Notes: generated from the letters alone by a model not told the origin. 64,000 nt of DNA from Corynebacterium aquilae DSM 44791 (GCF_001941445.1 NZ_CP009245.1:1635992-1699991), one strand, 5' to 3'; counted from the first letter of the stretch, positions 19,145 through 27,362 are shown. A program made the numbers and translations.

Positions 19145-20404
19145 TTAGTTCTCCAGCAGGCTTTGTCCCCAGTAGGTGTCTTGGTGGGGTTGCTCGCCGA
19201 CGCCGCCGGGGATGAGGAAGACGGCGGATCCAATGTGGGTGATCCACTGGTTGATGCGGTCTGCTTCGTCGAGGCGCTGTTGGATGGGGGTGAATTGTTC
19301 TTCGGGGTTGCGCTGGAAACAGATGAAGACGAGTCCGGCGTTGCTGGTTGATTCGCTGCCGGGCACGGGGGGTTGGTCGTAGTTGTAGGCGCGGCGCAGG
19401 ATGCGTTGGCCGGGTTTGTCGGCGGGGTTGGTGGACCTGGCCATGTGGCTCATGGGGTCGATGACGGGCAGGCCGTATTCGTCGGTGGCTTCGTAGTCGG
19501 GGGCTTGGAATTCTTCTTGACCGGTTAGGGGTGCTCCGGTGTCGAGTTTTCGACCGAAGGCGGTTTCCCGGGAGGCGCGGTCGAGGATTTCCCAGGTATC
19601 GAGGTTCATGGCGATGCGGCGCACGACCATGCAGCTGCCGCCGTTGAGCCAGGTGTCGGGAGAGTCAATCCACACGACCTGGTCGAGGTCACGTTCTTCG
19701 CGAGGGTTGACGGTGCCGTCTTTGAGCCCGAAGAGGTTGCGGGGGGTTTCTTCCGGGTTGTGTCCGGGCGGGGTGAGAAAGCCTTGCTGCATCCAGCGGG
19801 TGCTGACGTAGTCGATGCCGGAGCGGATCATGTGCCGGGTGGCGTGCGCGAGCGTCAAGGCGTCGTCGCAGCACAGTTGCAGGACGATGTCGGCTTCGCC
19901 GTAGGCGTCGTCGAGCTGGTCGCGGCTGAACTCGGGGATGGGGTGCAGCCACTGCGGGCGCTGTTGTTGCCGGCCGATGATGTCGAAGAGGCGCGGGCCG
20001 AATCCGCAGGTGATGGTGAGGTTTGCGGGGCTGGTGACCATTTCAGGCTCGAGGTCGCCCAAGGGTGCTTGCCCCTGGGTCAGCCGGCTGGCGTCCTGGG
20101 TCCATAGTCGCATCAAGCGGGCTACGCCTTGCCGGTCGATGCCTGCCCGCACGGTGAAGGCGACGAGGTTCATGTGGGCTTGCGCGGGCGTTGCGATTCC
20201 GGCCTGGTGCGGGCCACTAAAGGCGATGGTGTGGGTTCCGTGCCGTGGCTGTTCGGCCTGTGCTGTGGCGGTGGCATTATCGGGTTGGGCGCAGGCTGCG
20301 GTGGCCGCTCCTGCCGCGCCGAGGGAAAGGCCGGTGAGGAAGGTTCGTCGGCTCACCCCGGCGGTGCTGGGACGCGGTTTTTTGTCGGCTGGTACAAAGC
20401 CCAT
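19145..20404 (-). CDS. DyP-type haem peroxidase, Tat-exported
   Basis: A 419-residue dye-decolorising peroxidase of the EfeB/DtpA type. The Tat signal VSRRTFLTGLSLGAAGAATA is followed by a Cys, which could make it a lipoprotein. FGLKDGTVNPREE carries the GxxDG motif with the catalytic Asp, and INQWITHIGSAVFLIPGG is the haem-pocket C-terminal region. AAAAGG lies 10 nt before the ATG. The upstream genes on the same strand encode copper proteins, a setting resembling the Streptomyces copper-trafficking DyP, so a role in extracytoplasmic copper or haem handling is plausible. Confidence 0.92.
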   Translation of the reverse strand: MGFVPADKKPRPSTAGVSRRTFLTGLSLGAAGAATAACAQPDNATATAQAEQPRHGTHTIAFSGPHQAGIATPAQAHMNLVAFTVRAGIDRQGVARLMRLWTQDASRLTQGQAPLGDLEPEMVTSPANLTITCGFGPRLFDIIGRQQQRPQWLHPIPEFSRDQLDDAYGEADIVLQLCCDDALTLAHATRHMIRSGIDYVSTRWMQQGFLTPPGHNPEETPRNLFGLKDGTVNPREERDLDQVVWIDSPDTWLNGGSCMVVRRIAMNLDTWEILDRASRETAFGRKLDTGAPLTGQEEFQAPDYEATDEYGLPVIDPMSHMARSTNPADKPGQRILRRAYNYDQPPVPGSESTSNAGLVFICFQRNPEEQFTPIQQRLDEADRINQWITHIGSAVFLIPGGVGEQPHQDTYWGQSLLEN

Positions 20405-20538
20405 GGGGATCGAACCTTTTGACCTTTCTTGCGAAAAGTTGGGGTGAGGGGTGGGTTATCTGGCGTGATGCCAAGCTTGTAGCGGGAGCGCTTGGGGTGT
20501 GTGGACCTTCAAGGGCCACTGTTAGGTTAAAACACTGC

Positions 20539-20589
20539 GGGGCGGGTCGTGGATATCCGCTTGCGTAGAAGGGAACACCGACCCGCCCC
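20539..20589 (-). terminator. Hairpin between the copper chaperone and DyP genes
   Basis: GGGGCGGGTCG and CGACCCGCCCC form an 11-bp perfect stem with a ~29-nt loop, then GCAGTGTTTT on the minus strand. It may terminate or attenuate transcription before the DyP gene. Confidence 0.6.
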
Positions 20590-20613
20590 GATCAGGGTGC
20601 CACTGGGATGGGC

Positions 20614-21255
20614 TTAGTGGTTTTTGTGGTCGTGATCAGCCTTGGGGGCTTCGGACATGCCGGAGTGGCCTTCTACGCCACCGTGGGAGCCGTAGTCCTC
20701 CTGGCCGGCGGCGATGGTGCGCACCGGAACGTCCTTGATGGTTTCGGTGGTGCCGTCCTCGAATTTGAGGGTCAGGGTCACTGCGTCGCCAGCCTCGATC
20801 GGCTGGGAGTAGCCCATGATCATGAAGTGATCAGCACCCGGCTTCAGGGTGTAGGTGCCGTTTGCCGGCACGGTGACACCGTCAGTCTTTTCCTGCATCT
20901 GGCCGTCGACGACCTCGTGGATTTCGTAGGAGGCCTCCCCCAGGGAGGTGGTGAATCCAACGATGTGCTTCGGGGTGTCGGTGGTGTTGACCAGTTCACC
21001 GAAGATGGCCGTCATGGACTTGTCGGCCGGCTTGGCCTTGACGAAGCCATCCTTGAAGGTCACTGCGGCATCGGTTGCCTCAGTGGCGGCGGAGGAGGTT
21101 GCGGCAGCCGTGGAGGTGACGCTGGGGGCTGCAACGCCGGTGGCGGTGTCAACCTTCTTGTCAGAGTCGGTCTCGGAGTTGGAGCAGCCAGCCAGTGCCA
21201 GAGCGGCAACGGAGACAGCAATCACGCCGCGGCGTGCGGAAAAACGGGAAGTCAA
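20614..21255 (-). CDS. PCuAC-type periplasmic copper chaperone lipoprotein
   Basis: A 213-residue lipoprotein. I place the start at TTG 21255, 5 nt after the upstream stop, with AAAGGG 9 nt away. The signal ends VSVAALALAGC, lipidated Cys24. A Thr/Ala/Ser linker leads to a DUF461/PCuAC domain with SYEIHEVVDGQM and LKPGADHFMIMGYSQPI, matching the H..M..HxM copper site. The C-terminal tail is rich in His, Gly and Met and could bind extra metal. It is encoded with a CopC-like protein. Confidence 0.88.
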   Translation of the reverse strand: MTSRFSARRGVIAVSVAALALAGCSNSETDSDKKVDTATGVAAPSVTSTAAATSSAATEATDAAVTFKDGFVKAKPADKSMTAIFGELVNTTDTPKHIVGFTTSLGEASYEIHEVVDGQMQEKTDGVTVPANGTYTLKPGADHFMIMGYSQPIEAGDAVTLTLKFEDGTTETIKDVPVRTIAAGQEDYGSHGGVEGHSGMSEAPKADHDHKNH

Positions 21256-21260
21256 GGTGT

Positions 21261-21839
21261 TTAGCCCTTTCGATTCTTGGTCAACGACAGCGCAGCTGTG
21301 GCCACAAGAGCACACGCAACCGCCACCCCAGCCCACAGCCAGGTTGACTTGTTCGAGTCAGCTGCCTGCGGGGCAGCTTCAGTTTCAGCTGCCGTGGGGG
21401 ACGTGGTGGGGGTTGCGGGAGCTGAACTTGCCCCAGCAGCCGCCTGTTCACTCGGTTGCGGAGCAACCGTGAAGGTGGTCTTGCCACGGGTGGCGTGCCC
21501 GTCGGAAGACGTAATTTGGAAGCCCACGACGTAGGAACCCGGCCCAGGGTTGATGTCCTCGGGAACATTCAACGTGACGTTTTGCTTGTCGAGCTCTGGT
21601 TGCCCGCTATACAAAACGGTGCCGGAATCAGCGTCGCTGACAGCCAGCGTGTTGAAGTTTCCTTGCGGAATGCCGGAGAACTCAAGCGTGATGGAATGCG
21701 GGAACTGGGAAACCGTTTCGCCATTTGCGGGATTTCCGCCGACGACGACGTCGTGGGCGTAGACCTGCGGGGCCAGTGCGCACACCAAACCAACTGCACA
21801 AACAGGGGTGACGATGGCGCGGGCGAGGCGGTGGTTCAT
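21261..21839 (-). CDS. CopC-like copper resistance domain protein
   Basis: A 192-residue exported protein. The signal peptide ends PQVYA, and the mature chain starts HDVVVGGNPANGETV, placing a His at the N-terminus as in CopC copper sites. ITSSDGHATRGKTTFTV is the second conserved His strand. A Ser/Thr/Ala/Pro linker is followed by a C-terminal membrane anchor (WLWAGVAVACALVATAAL). AAAGGG precedes the ATG. It is the first gene of the copper set. Confidence 0.9.
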   Translation of the reverse strand: MNHRLARAIVTPVCAVGLVCALAPQVYAHDVVVGGNPANGETVSQFPHSITLEFSGIPQGNFNTLAVSDADSGTVLYSGQPELDKQNVTLNVPEDINPGPGSYVVGFQITSSDGHATRGKTTFTVAPQPSEQAAAGASSAPATPTTSPTAAETEAAPQAADSNKSTWLWAGVAVACALVATAALSLTKNRKG

Positions 21840-21888
21840 GGAGAAAACGTTCCCTTTCGGGTGTCCTTAGTCAATGGGGTCGTGTCAC

Positions 21889-21894
21889 ACTCTA
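21889..21894 (-). promoter_or_regulatory. Putative -10 of the copper gene set
   Basis: TAGAGT on the minus strand 50 bp before the CopC-like ATG. No clear -35 is visible. Confidence 0.35.
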
Positions 21895-22224
21895 GCCCCG
21901 AAGATCTCCAAGTGGATGTTTTCGAAGGCTTTTGCCAGCCAACAGTGAAGCAATCCACCAGGTGGCGTCGAAGCCGCTTCGGCTTGGCTCGGGAAGATGG
22001 TGACAACGCATGACTAGTCGGCTCGAAGTGGTTTGTGGTTCCCCACGAATTTTTCCAGCCCGCAAAACTACCCCCGCCAGCGAAAATCCGACACGCTTTT
22101 GCGCGCAATAGCTTGCCCTTTTGGCACCCACCCCACACCCCCGCCGTGGCCTGTTGGGACCTACAGGATAAAAAGTGTGTCTGCACAGATCCGGTCGACC
22201 GCTTGATGCAAAGTGGCGACATGG
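21895..22224. other. Gap between the CopC-like gene and tRNA-Val, nothing recognised
   Basis: About 330 bp with no ORF showing signal, domain or codon bias. It presumably carries upstream regulatory DNA of the copper genes. Confidence 0.4.
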
Positions 22225-22261
22225 CAAAAGGTGGGGCTCGCAGTTTCTTGCGAACCCCACC
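22225..22261 (-). terminator. Terminator after tRNA-Val(CAC)
   Basis: Minus-strand stem GGTGGGGTTCGCA / TGCGAGCCCCACC (one G-T pair) followed by TTTTG. Confidence 0.85.
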
Positions 22262-22268
22262 TTCGTTG

Positions 22269-22343
22269 TGGTGGTCCTAGCTGGGATCGAACCAGCGACC
22301 TTTCCGGTGTGAACGGAACGCTCTTCCACTGAGCCATAGGACC
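22269..22343 (-). tRNA. tRNA-Val (anticodon CAC)
   Basis: The cloverleaf starts GGTCCTATGGCTCAGTGG. The anticodon stem TTCCG/CGGAA encloses loop TTCACAC, giving CAC. The T-arm is CTGGTTCGATCCCAG. The acceptor GGTCCTA pairs TAGGACC, with discriminator A and encoded CCA. Confidence 0.95.
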
Positions 22344-23094
22344 TTAGGTGTTATGCACTTTTCCGCTCCGCTTGCGCGCTGCGGCTCGTCAAAACGTTAG
22401 CATTATCCAACGTGTCGTGACCAATTCGCAGGTCACCCATAGTGTGAAGGGTCAACTTCCCGCATATTCCCGCCACCGGACCGACACCAGCTCGCCACCA
22501 GATTGGGTCGGGCTACCCGCAGCCGATCCAATATCACCACCTGCCCACACCTGGAGACTCCTTTCGCACCCTGCGGCCACCACCCCATCTGACACAAGCA
22601 GCCGGCCAGCATGGGACATCGGCCATCCCCGACATCACCGTCGCGACCGTCGCGCCGCGAGGGTGGGTGAAGGCCAAGGAGCACAATCAACAAGCACCCC
22701 ATCCCACTGCACCTTCCCTCACCCACCCCTGTTAGCGGCTCGAATGATGCTGGCATCTCCCCAACAACGCCGTTCACTGTGACTTTGGGAAGGTTGGACC
22801 CTGCCAGACCCCGTCGCACCTTCACCGGCATACTCGCCACCAGCCGCACCCATGAATCAACAGCAGACATGGCACAGGCGGAAGGACAGATGGAAAGCCT
22901 GTGACTACTACCGACCCAGCACCCCCCTAGCTCATCGGCAGGTGCACTCTGGATGCGGCCACAACATTTTCAAATCCCAACGATGTCATTGCACCCCTAG
23001 TGACCTGCACATTAGGGCATAAATTTGTGTTCACGCAATGGTTCGGGCTAATGTTCTTAGCGCACCACGCCGGGCAGTTGTTCGGGATGTGTAT
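22344..23094. other. 750-bp stretch with no recognisable gene
   Basis: Both strands carry frames of ~145 codons (for example 22870-22433 minus), but none shows a domain, signal or plausible start context. The sequence is rich in CCACC and CACC runs. It separates tRNA-Val(CAC) from the tRNA array. A decayed gene is possible. Confidence 0.45.
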
Positions 23095-23170
23095 GCGGAT
23101 GTAGCGCAGTTGGTAGCGCATCACCTTGCCAAGGTGAGGGTCGCGAGTTCGAGTCTCGTCATCCGCTCCA
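23095..23170 (+). tRNA. tRNA-Gly (anticodon GCC), copy 1
   Basis: Acceptor GCGGATG pairs CATCCGC. Anticodon loop TTGCCAA sits in stem ACCT(T)/AAGGT. T-arm is CGAGTTCGAGTCTCG. The CCA end is encoded. Confidence 0.96.
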
Positions 23171-23201
23171 GGTTGAAATACCTTTGGCGAGTAGTCGCCA
23201 C

Positions 23202-23272
23202 GGTGGAATGGCCGAGTGGTGAGGCAACGGTCTGCAAAACCGTGCACACGGGTTCGATTCCCGTTTCCACCT
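23202..23272 (+). tRNA. tRNA-Cys (anticodon GCA)
   Basis: Acceptor GGTGGAA pairs TTCCACC. Loop CTGCAAA gives GCA. Discriminator T. No CCA is encoded. Confidence 0.95.
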
Positions 23273-23284
23273 CGCAGTTTGCAA

Positions 23285-23359
23285 GCGCGTTTAGCTCAGC
23301 GGGAGAGCGCTTCCCTGACACGGAAGAGGTCACTGGTTCAATCCCAGTATCGCGCACCA
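23285..23359 (+). tRNA. tRNA-Val (anticodon GAC), copy 1
   Basis: Anticodon stem CTTCC/GGAAG with loop CTGACAC. Acceptor GCGCGTT against ATCGCGC leaves a T-T mismatch at the sixth pair. CCA is encoded. Confidence 0.95.
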
Positions 23360-23395
23360 GAGTTTGGCACCAAGCTCTTAAAACACCCGGTCCAT

Positions 23396-23471
23396 GCGGA
23401 TGTAGCGCAGTTGGTAGCGCATCACCTTGCCAAGGTGAGGGTCGCGAGTTCGAGTCTCGTCATCCGCTCCA
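23396..23471 (+). tRNA. tRNA-Gly (anticodon GCC), copy 2
   Basis: Identical in sequence to copy 1, CCA encoded. It follows a 36-nt spacer after tRNA-Val copy 1. Confidence 0.96.
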
Positions 23472-23494
23472 AGAACCTTAGGGTTCTTTGCCCC

Positions 23495-23569
23495 GCGCGT
23501 TTAGCTCAGCGGGAGAGCGCTTCCCTGACACGGAAGAGGTCACTGGTTCGATCCCAGTATCGCGCACCA
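23495..23569 (+). tRNA. tRNA-Val (anticodon GAC), copy 2
   Basis: Differs from copy 1 only in the T-loop (TTCGATC instead of TTCAATC). It has the same T-T mismatch in the acceptor. CCA encoded. Confidence 0.95.
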
Positions 23570-23605
23570 GAGTTTGGCACCAAGCTCTTTAAACACCCGG
23601 TCCAT

Positions 23606-23678
23606 GCGGATGTAGCGCAGTTGGTAGCGCATCACCTTGCCAAGGTGAGGGTCGCGAGTTCGAGTCTCGTCATCCGCT
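23606..23678 (+). tRNA. tRNA-Gly (anticodon GCC), copy 3
   Basis: Same body as copies 1 and 2, but CCA is replaced by CAG, so its 3' end must be added by the CCA-adding enzyme. Confidence 0.95.
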
Positions 23679-23684
23679 CAGCTT

Positions 23685-23726
23685 CCCCCAGATTCTTTCC
23701 AACAACGGAATCTGGGGGATTTTTTA
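23685..23726 (+). terminator. Terminator of the tRNA array
   Basis: Stem CCCCCAGATTC / GAATCTGGGGG followed by ATTTTTT, 7 nt after the last tRNA. Confidence 0.92.
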
Positions 23727-23772
23727 TGTGCTTATCCGGTGGTGGCAGAGCGGTTTTCTGCCCCCGGTTGGT

Positions 23773-23778
23773 TATGGT
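23773..23778 (+). promoter_or_regulatory. -10 box of aftC, leaderless start
   Basis: TATGGT ends 6 nt before the GTG start. No ribosome site is present. Confidence 0.45.
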
Positions 23779-23784
23779 TAGCGG

Positions 23785-25050
23785 GTGACTAGTCGACGAG
23801 AATTTATCACCTCCTTGTGGAACGCGCCGGCCCGGCCGAAAGACGCTGATCCCCTACGGGCGCACAGCGCCCGTTTCGCTTCCATCGGCAACGTGGTGGC
23901 GTGGCCCTTGGCGCTCATCCTGGTGATACATCGGGTGGCGGTGTTGGCGATGAATGGTTCCATCACTGACGACTTCTCGACGGTGTACTACGCCCTGCGA
24001 CGCTTCATCGAGGGGGTGCCGGTCTACAACGAAAACTACGCCTATGTTGACCCGCACTACCTCTACTCCCCTGGCGCGACGCTATTTCTCAGCCCTTTGG
24101 GATACCTGACTGATTTCGATGCGGCCCGCACGGCTTTCGTCATCGTTAATGCTGCGGCGATCATTGTTGCGCTAGGAATCTTGACCCGCCTGTTTGGCTG
24201 GAAGCTGTCTTCTCCCGTGTGGCCGGTCAGTATTGCGCTGGCCTTCCTCACCGAGGCGGTGCGCAACACCTTGGTATTTTCCAACATCAATGGGTTGTTG
24301 CTACTGGCCCTGGTGGGCTTTTTGTGGCTGATGATGCACAACAAGCTCATTGCCGCCGGGGTGGTGCTAGGGTTTGCCGGGCTGGTGAAGCCCATCTTTT
24401 TGCCGCTTTTGTTCCTGCCGTTTGTCAAAATGCAATGGCGCACCGTGGCGACCGGCGTGGCCGTGCCTATCGTGATGAACATTGTTGCCTGGCCGCTGGT
24501 TCCCGGCGCCGGTGACTACGTCACCCGGCTGATGCCTTATCTCAAGCAGACCCGCGACTACGCCAATAGTTCCCTGTCCGGGCAGGCCGTCTTCTACCAA
24601 ATGCCTGGCTGGCAAGAAAAGTTCTGGCAGGTATTTTTCGCAGCCGTTGTCGCCGCCGGGGTCATTTTCTTGCTGCGTTACCGCAACACCGACCCGCTGC
24701 TGTGGATGGCCACCACCTCCGGATTGTTGCTGTGTGGGGTGTTCTTCCTGTCCTCTTTGGGGCAGATGTACTACTCCATGCTGCTGTTCCCGCTGCTGTT
24801 TACCGTGCTGCGTGCCCGCAGCGTGATGCACACCCCCGTGGCTTGGGTCGCGGCCTACCTGTTCCTCACCCCCGAACACTGGGTGATCAACGACTATGAG
24901 CGTGTCTCCGTGTTGGCGGATTACGCCAAGCCCACCTTTGGCTGGGCACTGCTGCTGGTGGTTATCTCGACCACCGCGGTCACGTGGTGGTTGAGCGACC
25001 GTCGCCCACCTGCCGCAACACAACCGGCCCCGCTAGCGCCAGCACACTAG
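23785..25050 (+). CDS. aftC: GT87 membrane arabinofuranosyltransferase, AftC-like
   Basis: A 421-residue polytopic protein with about ten hydrophobic segments. An acidic pair occurs in the first extracytoplasmic loop (NGSITDDFSTVYYALR), where GT-C enzymes keep their catalytic Asp. AftC uses decaprenyl-phospho-arabinose to put alpha-1,3 branches on arabinan in the cell wall. The assignment rests on the GT87-like layout and on the following msrB, the same order as in mycobacteria. The start is GTG 23785. Confidence 0.78.
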   Translation: MTSRREFITSLWNAPARPKDADPLRAHSARFASIGNVVAWPLALILVIHRVAVLAMNGSITDDFSTVYYALRRFIEGVPVYNENYAYVDPHYLYSPGATLFLSPLGYLTDFDAARTAFVIVNAAAIIVALGILTRLFGWKLSSPVWPVSIALAFLTEAVRNTLVFSNINGLLLLALVGFLWLMMHNKLIAAGVVLGFAGLVKPIFLPLLFLPFVKMQWRTVATGVAVPIVMNIVAWPLVPGAGDYVTRLMPYLKQTRDYANSSLSGQAVFYQMPGWQEKFWQVFFAAVVAAGVIFLLRYRNTDPLLWMATTSGLLLCGVFFLSSLGQMYYSMLLFPLLFTVLRARSVMHTPVAWVAAYLFLTPEHWVINDYERVSVLADYAKPTFGWALLLVVISTTAVTWWLSDRRPPAATQPAPLAPAH

Positions 25051-25060
25051 TCCTCCCCCG

Positions 25061-25121
25061 CTTCCACCCCACACCTGCTTGCCCGGACAGGCTGTGGGGT
25101 GGAAGCTTTTTCTTTACTTTT
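25061..25121 (+). terminator. Terminator after aftC
   Basis: Stem CTTCCACCCCACA / TGTGGGGTGGAAG with a ~19-nt loop, then CTTTTTCTTT. Confidence 0.85.
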
Positions 25122-25167
25122 CTTGGTGTTCCCACGCCGGGGTTTCGCCCCTTCAAGCCGCCCGCAT

Positions 25168-25173
25168 TACAGT
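25168..25173 (+). promoter_or_regulatory. -10 box of msrB, leaderless start
   Basis: TACAGT ends 8 nt before the ATG at 25182. No ribosome site. Confidence 0.5.
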
Positions 25174-25181
25174 GGACGGTT

Positions 25182-25616
25182 ATGAAAACTCCTGACAATG
25201 CCGACAGCATCAACTACCGCGATCTGAGCGAGGAGCAATGGCGCGCCATGCTCAACCCGGAGGAATATGCCGTTTTGCGTCAGGCCGGCACCGAGGCCCC
25301 CGGCACCGGCGAATATGTCAATACCACCACCACGGGCGTGTACCGCTGCCGCGCTTGTGATGCGGAGCTGTTCCGCTCCCAGGAGAAGTTTCAGGCCCAC
25401 TGTGGCTGGCCCGCATTCTTTTCTCCTCTTGCCGCCGACTCCGTCATCACCCGCGAAGACCGCTCCCTCAGCCGGGTGCGCACCGAGGTGCTGTGTGCAA
25501 ACTGCCACTCCCACCTAGGCCACGTCTTCGAGGGCGAAGGCTACGACACCCCCACGGACCTGCGCTACTGCATCAACTCCATCTGCCTCACCCTCGAACC
25601 CACCACTGATAACTAG
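25182..25616 (+). CDS. msrB: Peptide-methionine (R)-S-oxide reductase
   Basis: A 144-residue MsrB that repairs oxidised methionine. The zinc Cys pairs are C56/C59 (YRCRACD) and C105/C108 (LCANCHSHLGHVF). The catalytic Cys130 lies in DLRYCINSICL. The in-frame open region extends far upstream, but homology begins at MKTPDNADSINYRDLSEEQW. Confidence 0.96.
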   Translation: MKTPDNADSINYRDLSEEQWRAMLNPEEYAVLRQAGTEAPGTGEYVNTTTTGVYRCRACDAELFRSQEKFQAHCGWPAFFSPLAADSVITREDRSLSRVRTEVLCANCHSHLGHVFEGEGYDTPTDLRYCINSICLTLEPTTDN

Positions 25617-25629
25617 GCCAAACCAGCAA

Positions 25630-25665
25630 AACCCACCGTCGTGCGATAGCTCGCCACGGTGGGTT
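25630..25665. terminator. Bidirectional terminator between msrB and hemQ
   Basis: AACCCACCG and CGGTGGGTT arms between convergent genes. The flanking T/A tracts are short. Confidence 0.65.
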
Positions 25666-25687
25666 CTGGTGTGTTCGATGCCGCTTT

Positions 25688-26434
25688 TTAGGGCAGGATC
25701 TCGATGATGTCCTTAATATCTTCGACCCTGCGGCCGGAATAGAACGGGATTTCCTCGCGCACATGCAGCCGAGCTTCGGTGTAGCGCATGGTGTGCATCA
25801 AATCGACGTTGCGGTGCAGCTCCGGGGCCTCAAATGCCAGGATCCACTCGTAATCGCCCAAAGCAAAGGCGGGCACAGTGTTGGCGCGCACATCCGGGTA
25901 GTTTCGACCGGACATGCCATGCTCGGCGAGGATGCGGCGGCGATCCTTTTCATCCATCAAGTACCAGTCATAGGAACGGACGAAAGGATAGACCGTAATC
26001 CAGGCCCCCGGATCCTCACCCATGATGAACGAGGGCAGGTGAGACTTGTTGAACTCGGCGGGCCGGTGCAATGCGGTGGCGACCCACACTTCCTCAGATG
26101 CCTGCGCCAGCACCGTGGTGCGCCGGAACTCGTTGAAGGCGGCCTGAATGTCCGCGATCTCCTCCGCATGCCACCAAATCATGTAATCGGCGCCCTCCCG
26201 AATACCAGAGCAGTCGTAGATACCGCGCACGGTGACCACGCCCCGGGACTCGAGGTTGCGGAAAAACTCCTGGGCATTAGCGATGATCTCGGCCCGCTCC
26301 GAACCGAGCGCGCCCGGAATAATGCGGAACACAGCCCACTGGGTATAGCGCTGCACCTTATTCAACGCAGCGTAGTCGGGACGCTGCGCGTGGGCGCGCC
26401 CCTGGGACTGTTCGGAACCGTGGGAGTGGGTCAT
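25688..26434 (-). CDS. hemQ: Coproheme decarboxylase HemQ
   Basis: A 248-residue chlorite-dismutase-family enzyme making haem b from coproheme in the coproporphyrin pathway. RNYPDVRANTVPAFALGDYE and HTMRYTEARLHVREEIPFYS are hallmark stretches; the latter carries the haem-side residues of actinobacterial HemQ. The ATG 26434 has AAAGG upstream. The neighbours hemY and hemE seen beside it in mycobacteria are not here. Confidence 0.94.
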   Translation of the reverse strand: MTHSHGSEQSQGRAHAQRPDYAALNKVQRYTQWAVFRIIPGALGSERAEIIANAQEFFRNLESRGVVTVRGIYDCSGIREGADYMIWWHAEEIADIQAAFNEFRRTTVLAQASEEVWVATALHRPAEFNKSHLPSFIMGEDPGAWITVYPFVRSYDWYLMDEKDRRRILAEHGMSGRNYPDVRANTVPAFALGDYEWILAFEAPELHRNVDLMHTMRYTEARLHVREEIPFYSGRRVEDIKDIIEILP

Positions 26435-26725
26435 AAGGACACCTTTCAACAGGGTGGGTGACTGCAAAATCGACGAGCGCAACAACCCGAACACCACGCA
26501 TCCAACCGCGCGGCACAACAATAATTGCGCCCGTATCTAACCACCATATGATACGCACTTCATCCTTTCGATGGATACCGGCACCCCAAACATATGGTCA
26601 CTGTCACATACATGCCGGCTGGCCTCCCCCGTACTCCCCCACCCGCCACACCTCAAGACCCCAACACCGCACACTGGCGCAACACGCCCACGGCGCGCCT
26701 CCACCGTCGTTTGCATCACGAAATG

Positions 26726-26731
26726 TAGCTT
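26726..26731 (+). promoter_or_regulatory. -10 box of the DUF3000 gene, leaderless start
   Basis: TAGCTT ends 7 nt before GTG 26739; no ribosome site. Confidence 0.4.
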
Positions 26732-26738
26732 TGACGAC

Positions 26739-27362
26739 GTGACTAAATCCGATGCCACCTCAGGCCCCGCCACCGCTGCTGCCGCGACCACCAAGGACGC
26801 CACCCCGCAGCTGTTCAAGGAGGCGGTTGAATCGATGTACATCTCCGACCTCCGGTCGGACATGTCCCTGGGCACCATCCGGCCCCCACAAAAACTCGCC
26901 ACCCACTCCCACGCCATCGGCCTGGAAGTCACCCGCGAGATCCCCGAGGACAACATCCCCACCGACGCCAGCGGTGACGCCTTCGGGCGCCTGATCGTGC
27001 TCTACGAGCCCGCCGGCGAAGAAGCCTGGGACGGCGACATGCGGCTAGTCGCCTATATCCAAGCAGACATGGACGACGCCGTCGCCGGCGACCCCCTGCT
27101 GCCCGACGTGGCCTGGGACTGGCTCCAAGAAGGCCTCGGCACCACCGGCGCCGACTTCACCAACCTCGGCGGAACCGTCACCTCCACCGCCTCCGTCCGA
27201 TTCGGCGACATCGGCGGCCCACCACGGGCCTTCCAACTCGAACTCCGCGCATCCTGGACCGCAAACGGCAACGACCTTGCCGCCCACGTGCGCGCCTTCG
27301 CCGACGTCCTCGCACACGTCGCCGGACTACCACCCGAAGGCGTCACCAGCCTCCACGGCTAA
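26739..27362 (+). CDS. DUF3000-family protein
   Basis: A 207-residue soluble protein. After a Thr/Ala-rich start comes LFKEAVESMYISDLRSDMSL, then RPPQKLATHSHAIGLEV, LIVLYEPAGEEAWDGDMRLV and PLLPDVAWDWLQEGL, which match the pattern of the actinobacterial DUF3000 family as I know it. It precedes an RNase D gene by 56 bp, an arrangement conserved in the order. No function is established. I chose the GTG start from the -10 spacing; the open frame extends to 26571. Confidence 0.78.
   Translation: MTKSDATSGPATAAAATTKDATPQLFKEAVESMYISDLRSDMSLGTIRPPQKLATHSHAIGLEVTREIPEDNIPTDASGDAFGRLIVLYEPAGEEAWDGDMRLVAYIQADMDDAVAGDPLLPDVAWDWLQEGLGTTGADFTNLGGTVTSTASVRFGDIGGPPRAFQLELRASWTANGNDLAAHVRAFADVLAHVAGLPPEGVTSLHG

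Larger units (their letters stand above)
23285..23678 (+). repeat. Tandem duplication of a tRNA-Val-spacer-tRNA-Gly unit
   Basis: The unit 23285-23471 recurs at 23495-23678. The 36-nt spacers at 23360-23395 and 23570-23605 differ at one base, and the tRNA-Val copies differ at one base. Confidence 0.9.

Noticed and set aside
20519..20534. Possible DtxR box (GTTAGGTTAAAAC) upstream of the DyP gene
   Set aside because: Only one half-site matches TTAGGTTAG; the second half is absent.
22433..22870. 145-codon minus-strand frame between tRNA genes
   Set aside because: No start context and irregular composition; could be a decayed gene but cannot be supported.
22911..22945. 6C-type small RNA (run of six C in a possible loop)
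   Set aside because: Only one C-run and no flanking stem pair; the family needs two such hairpins.
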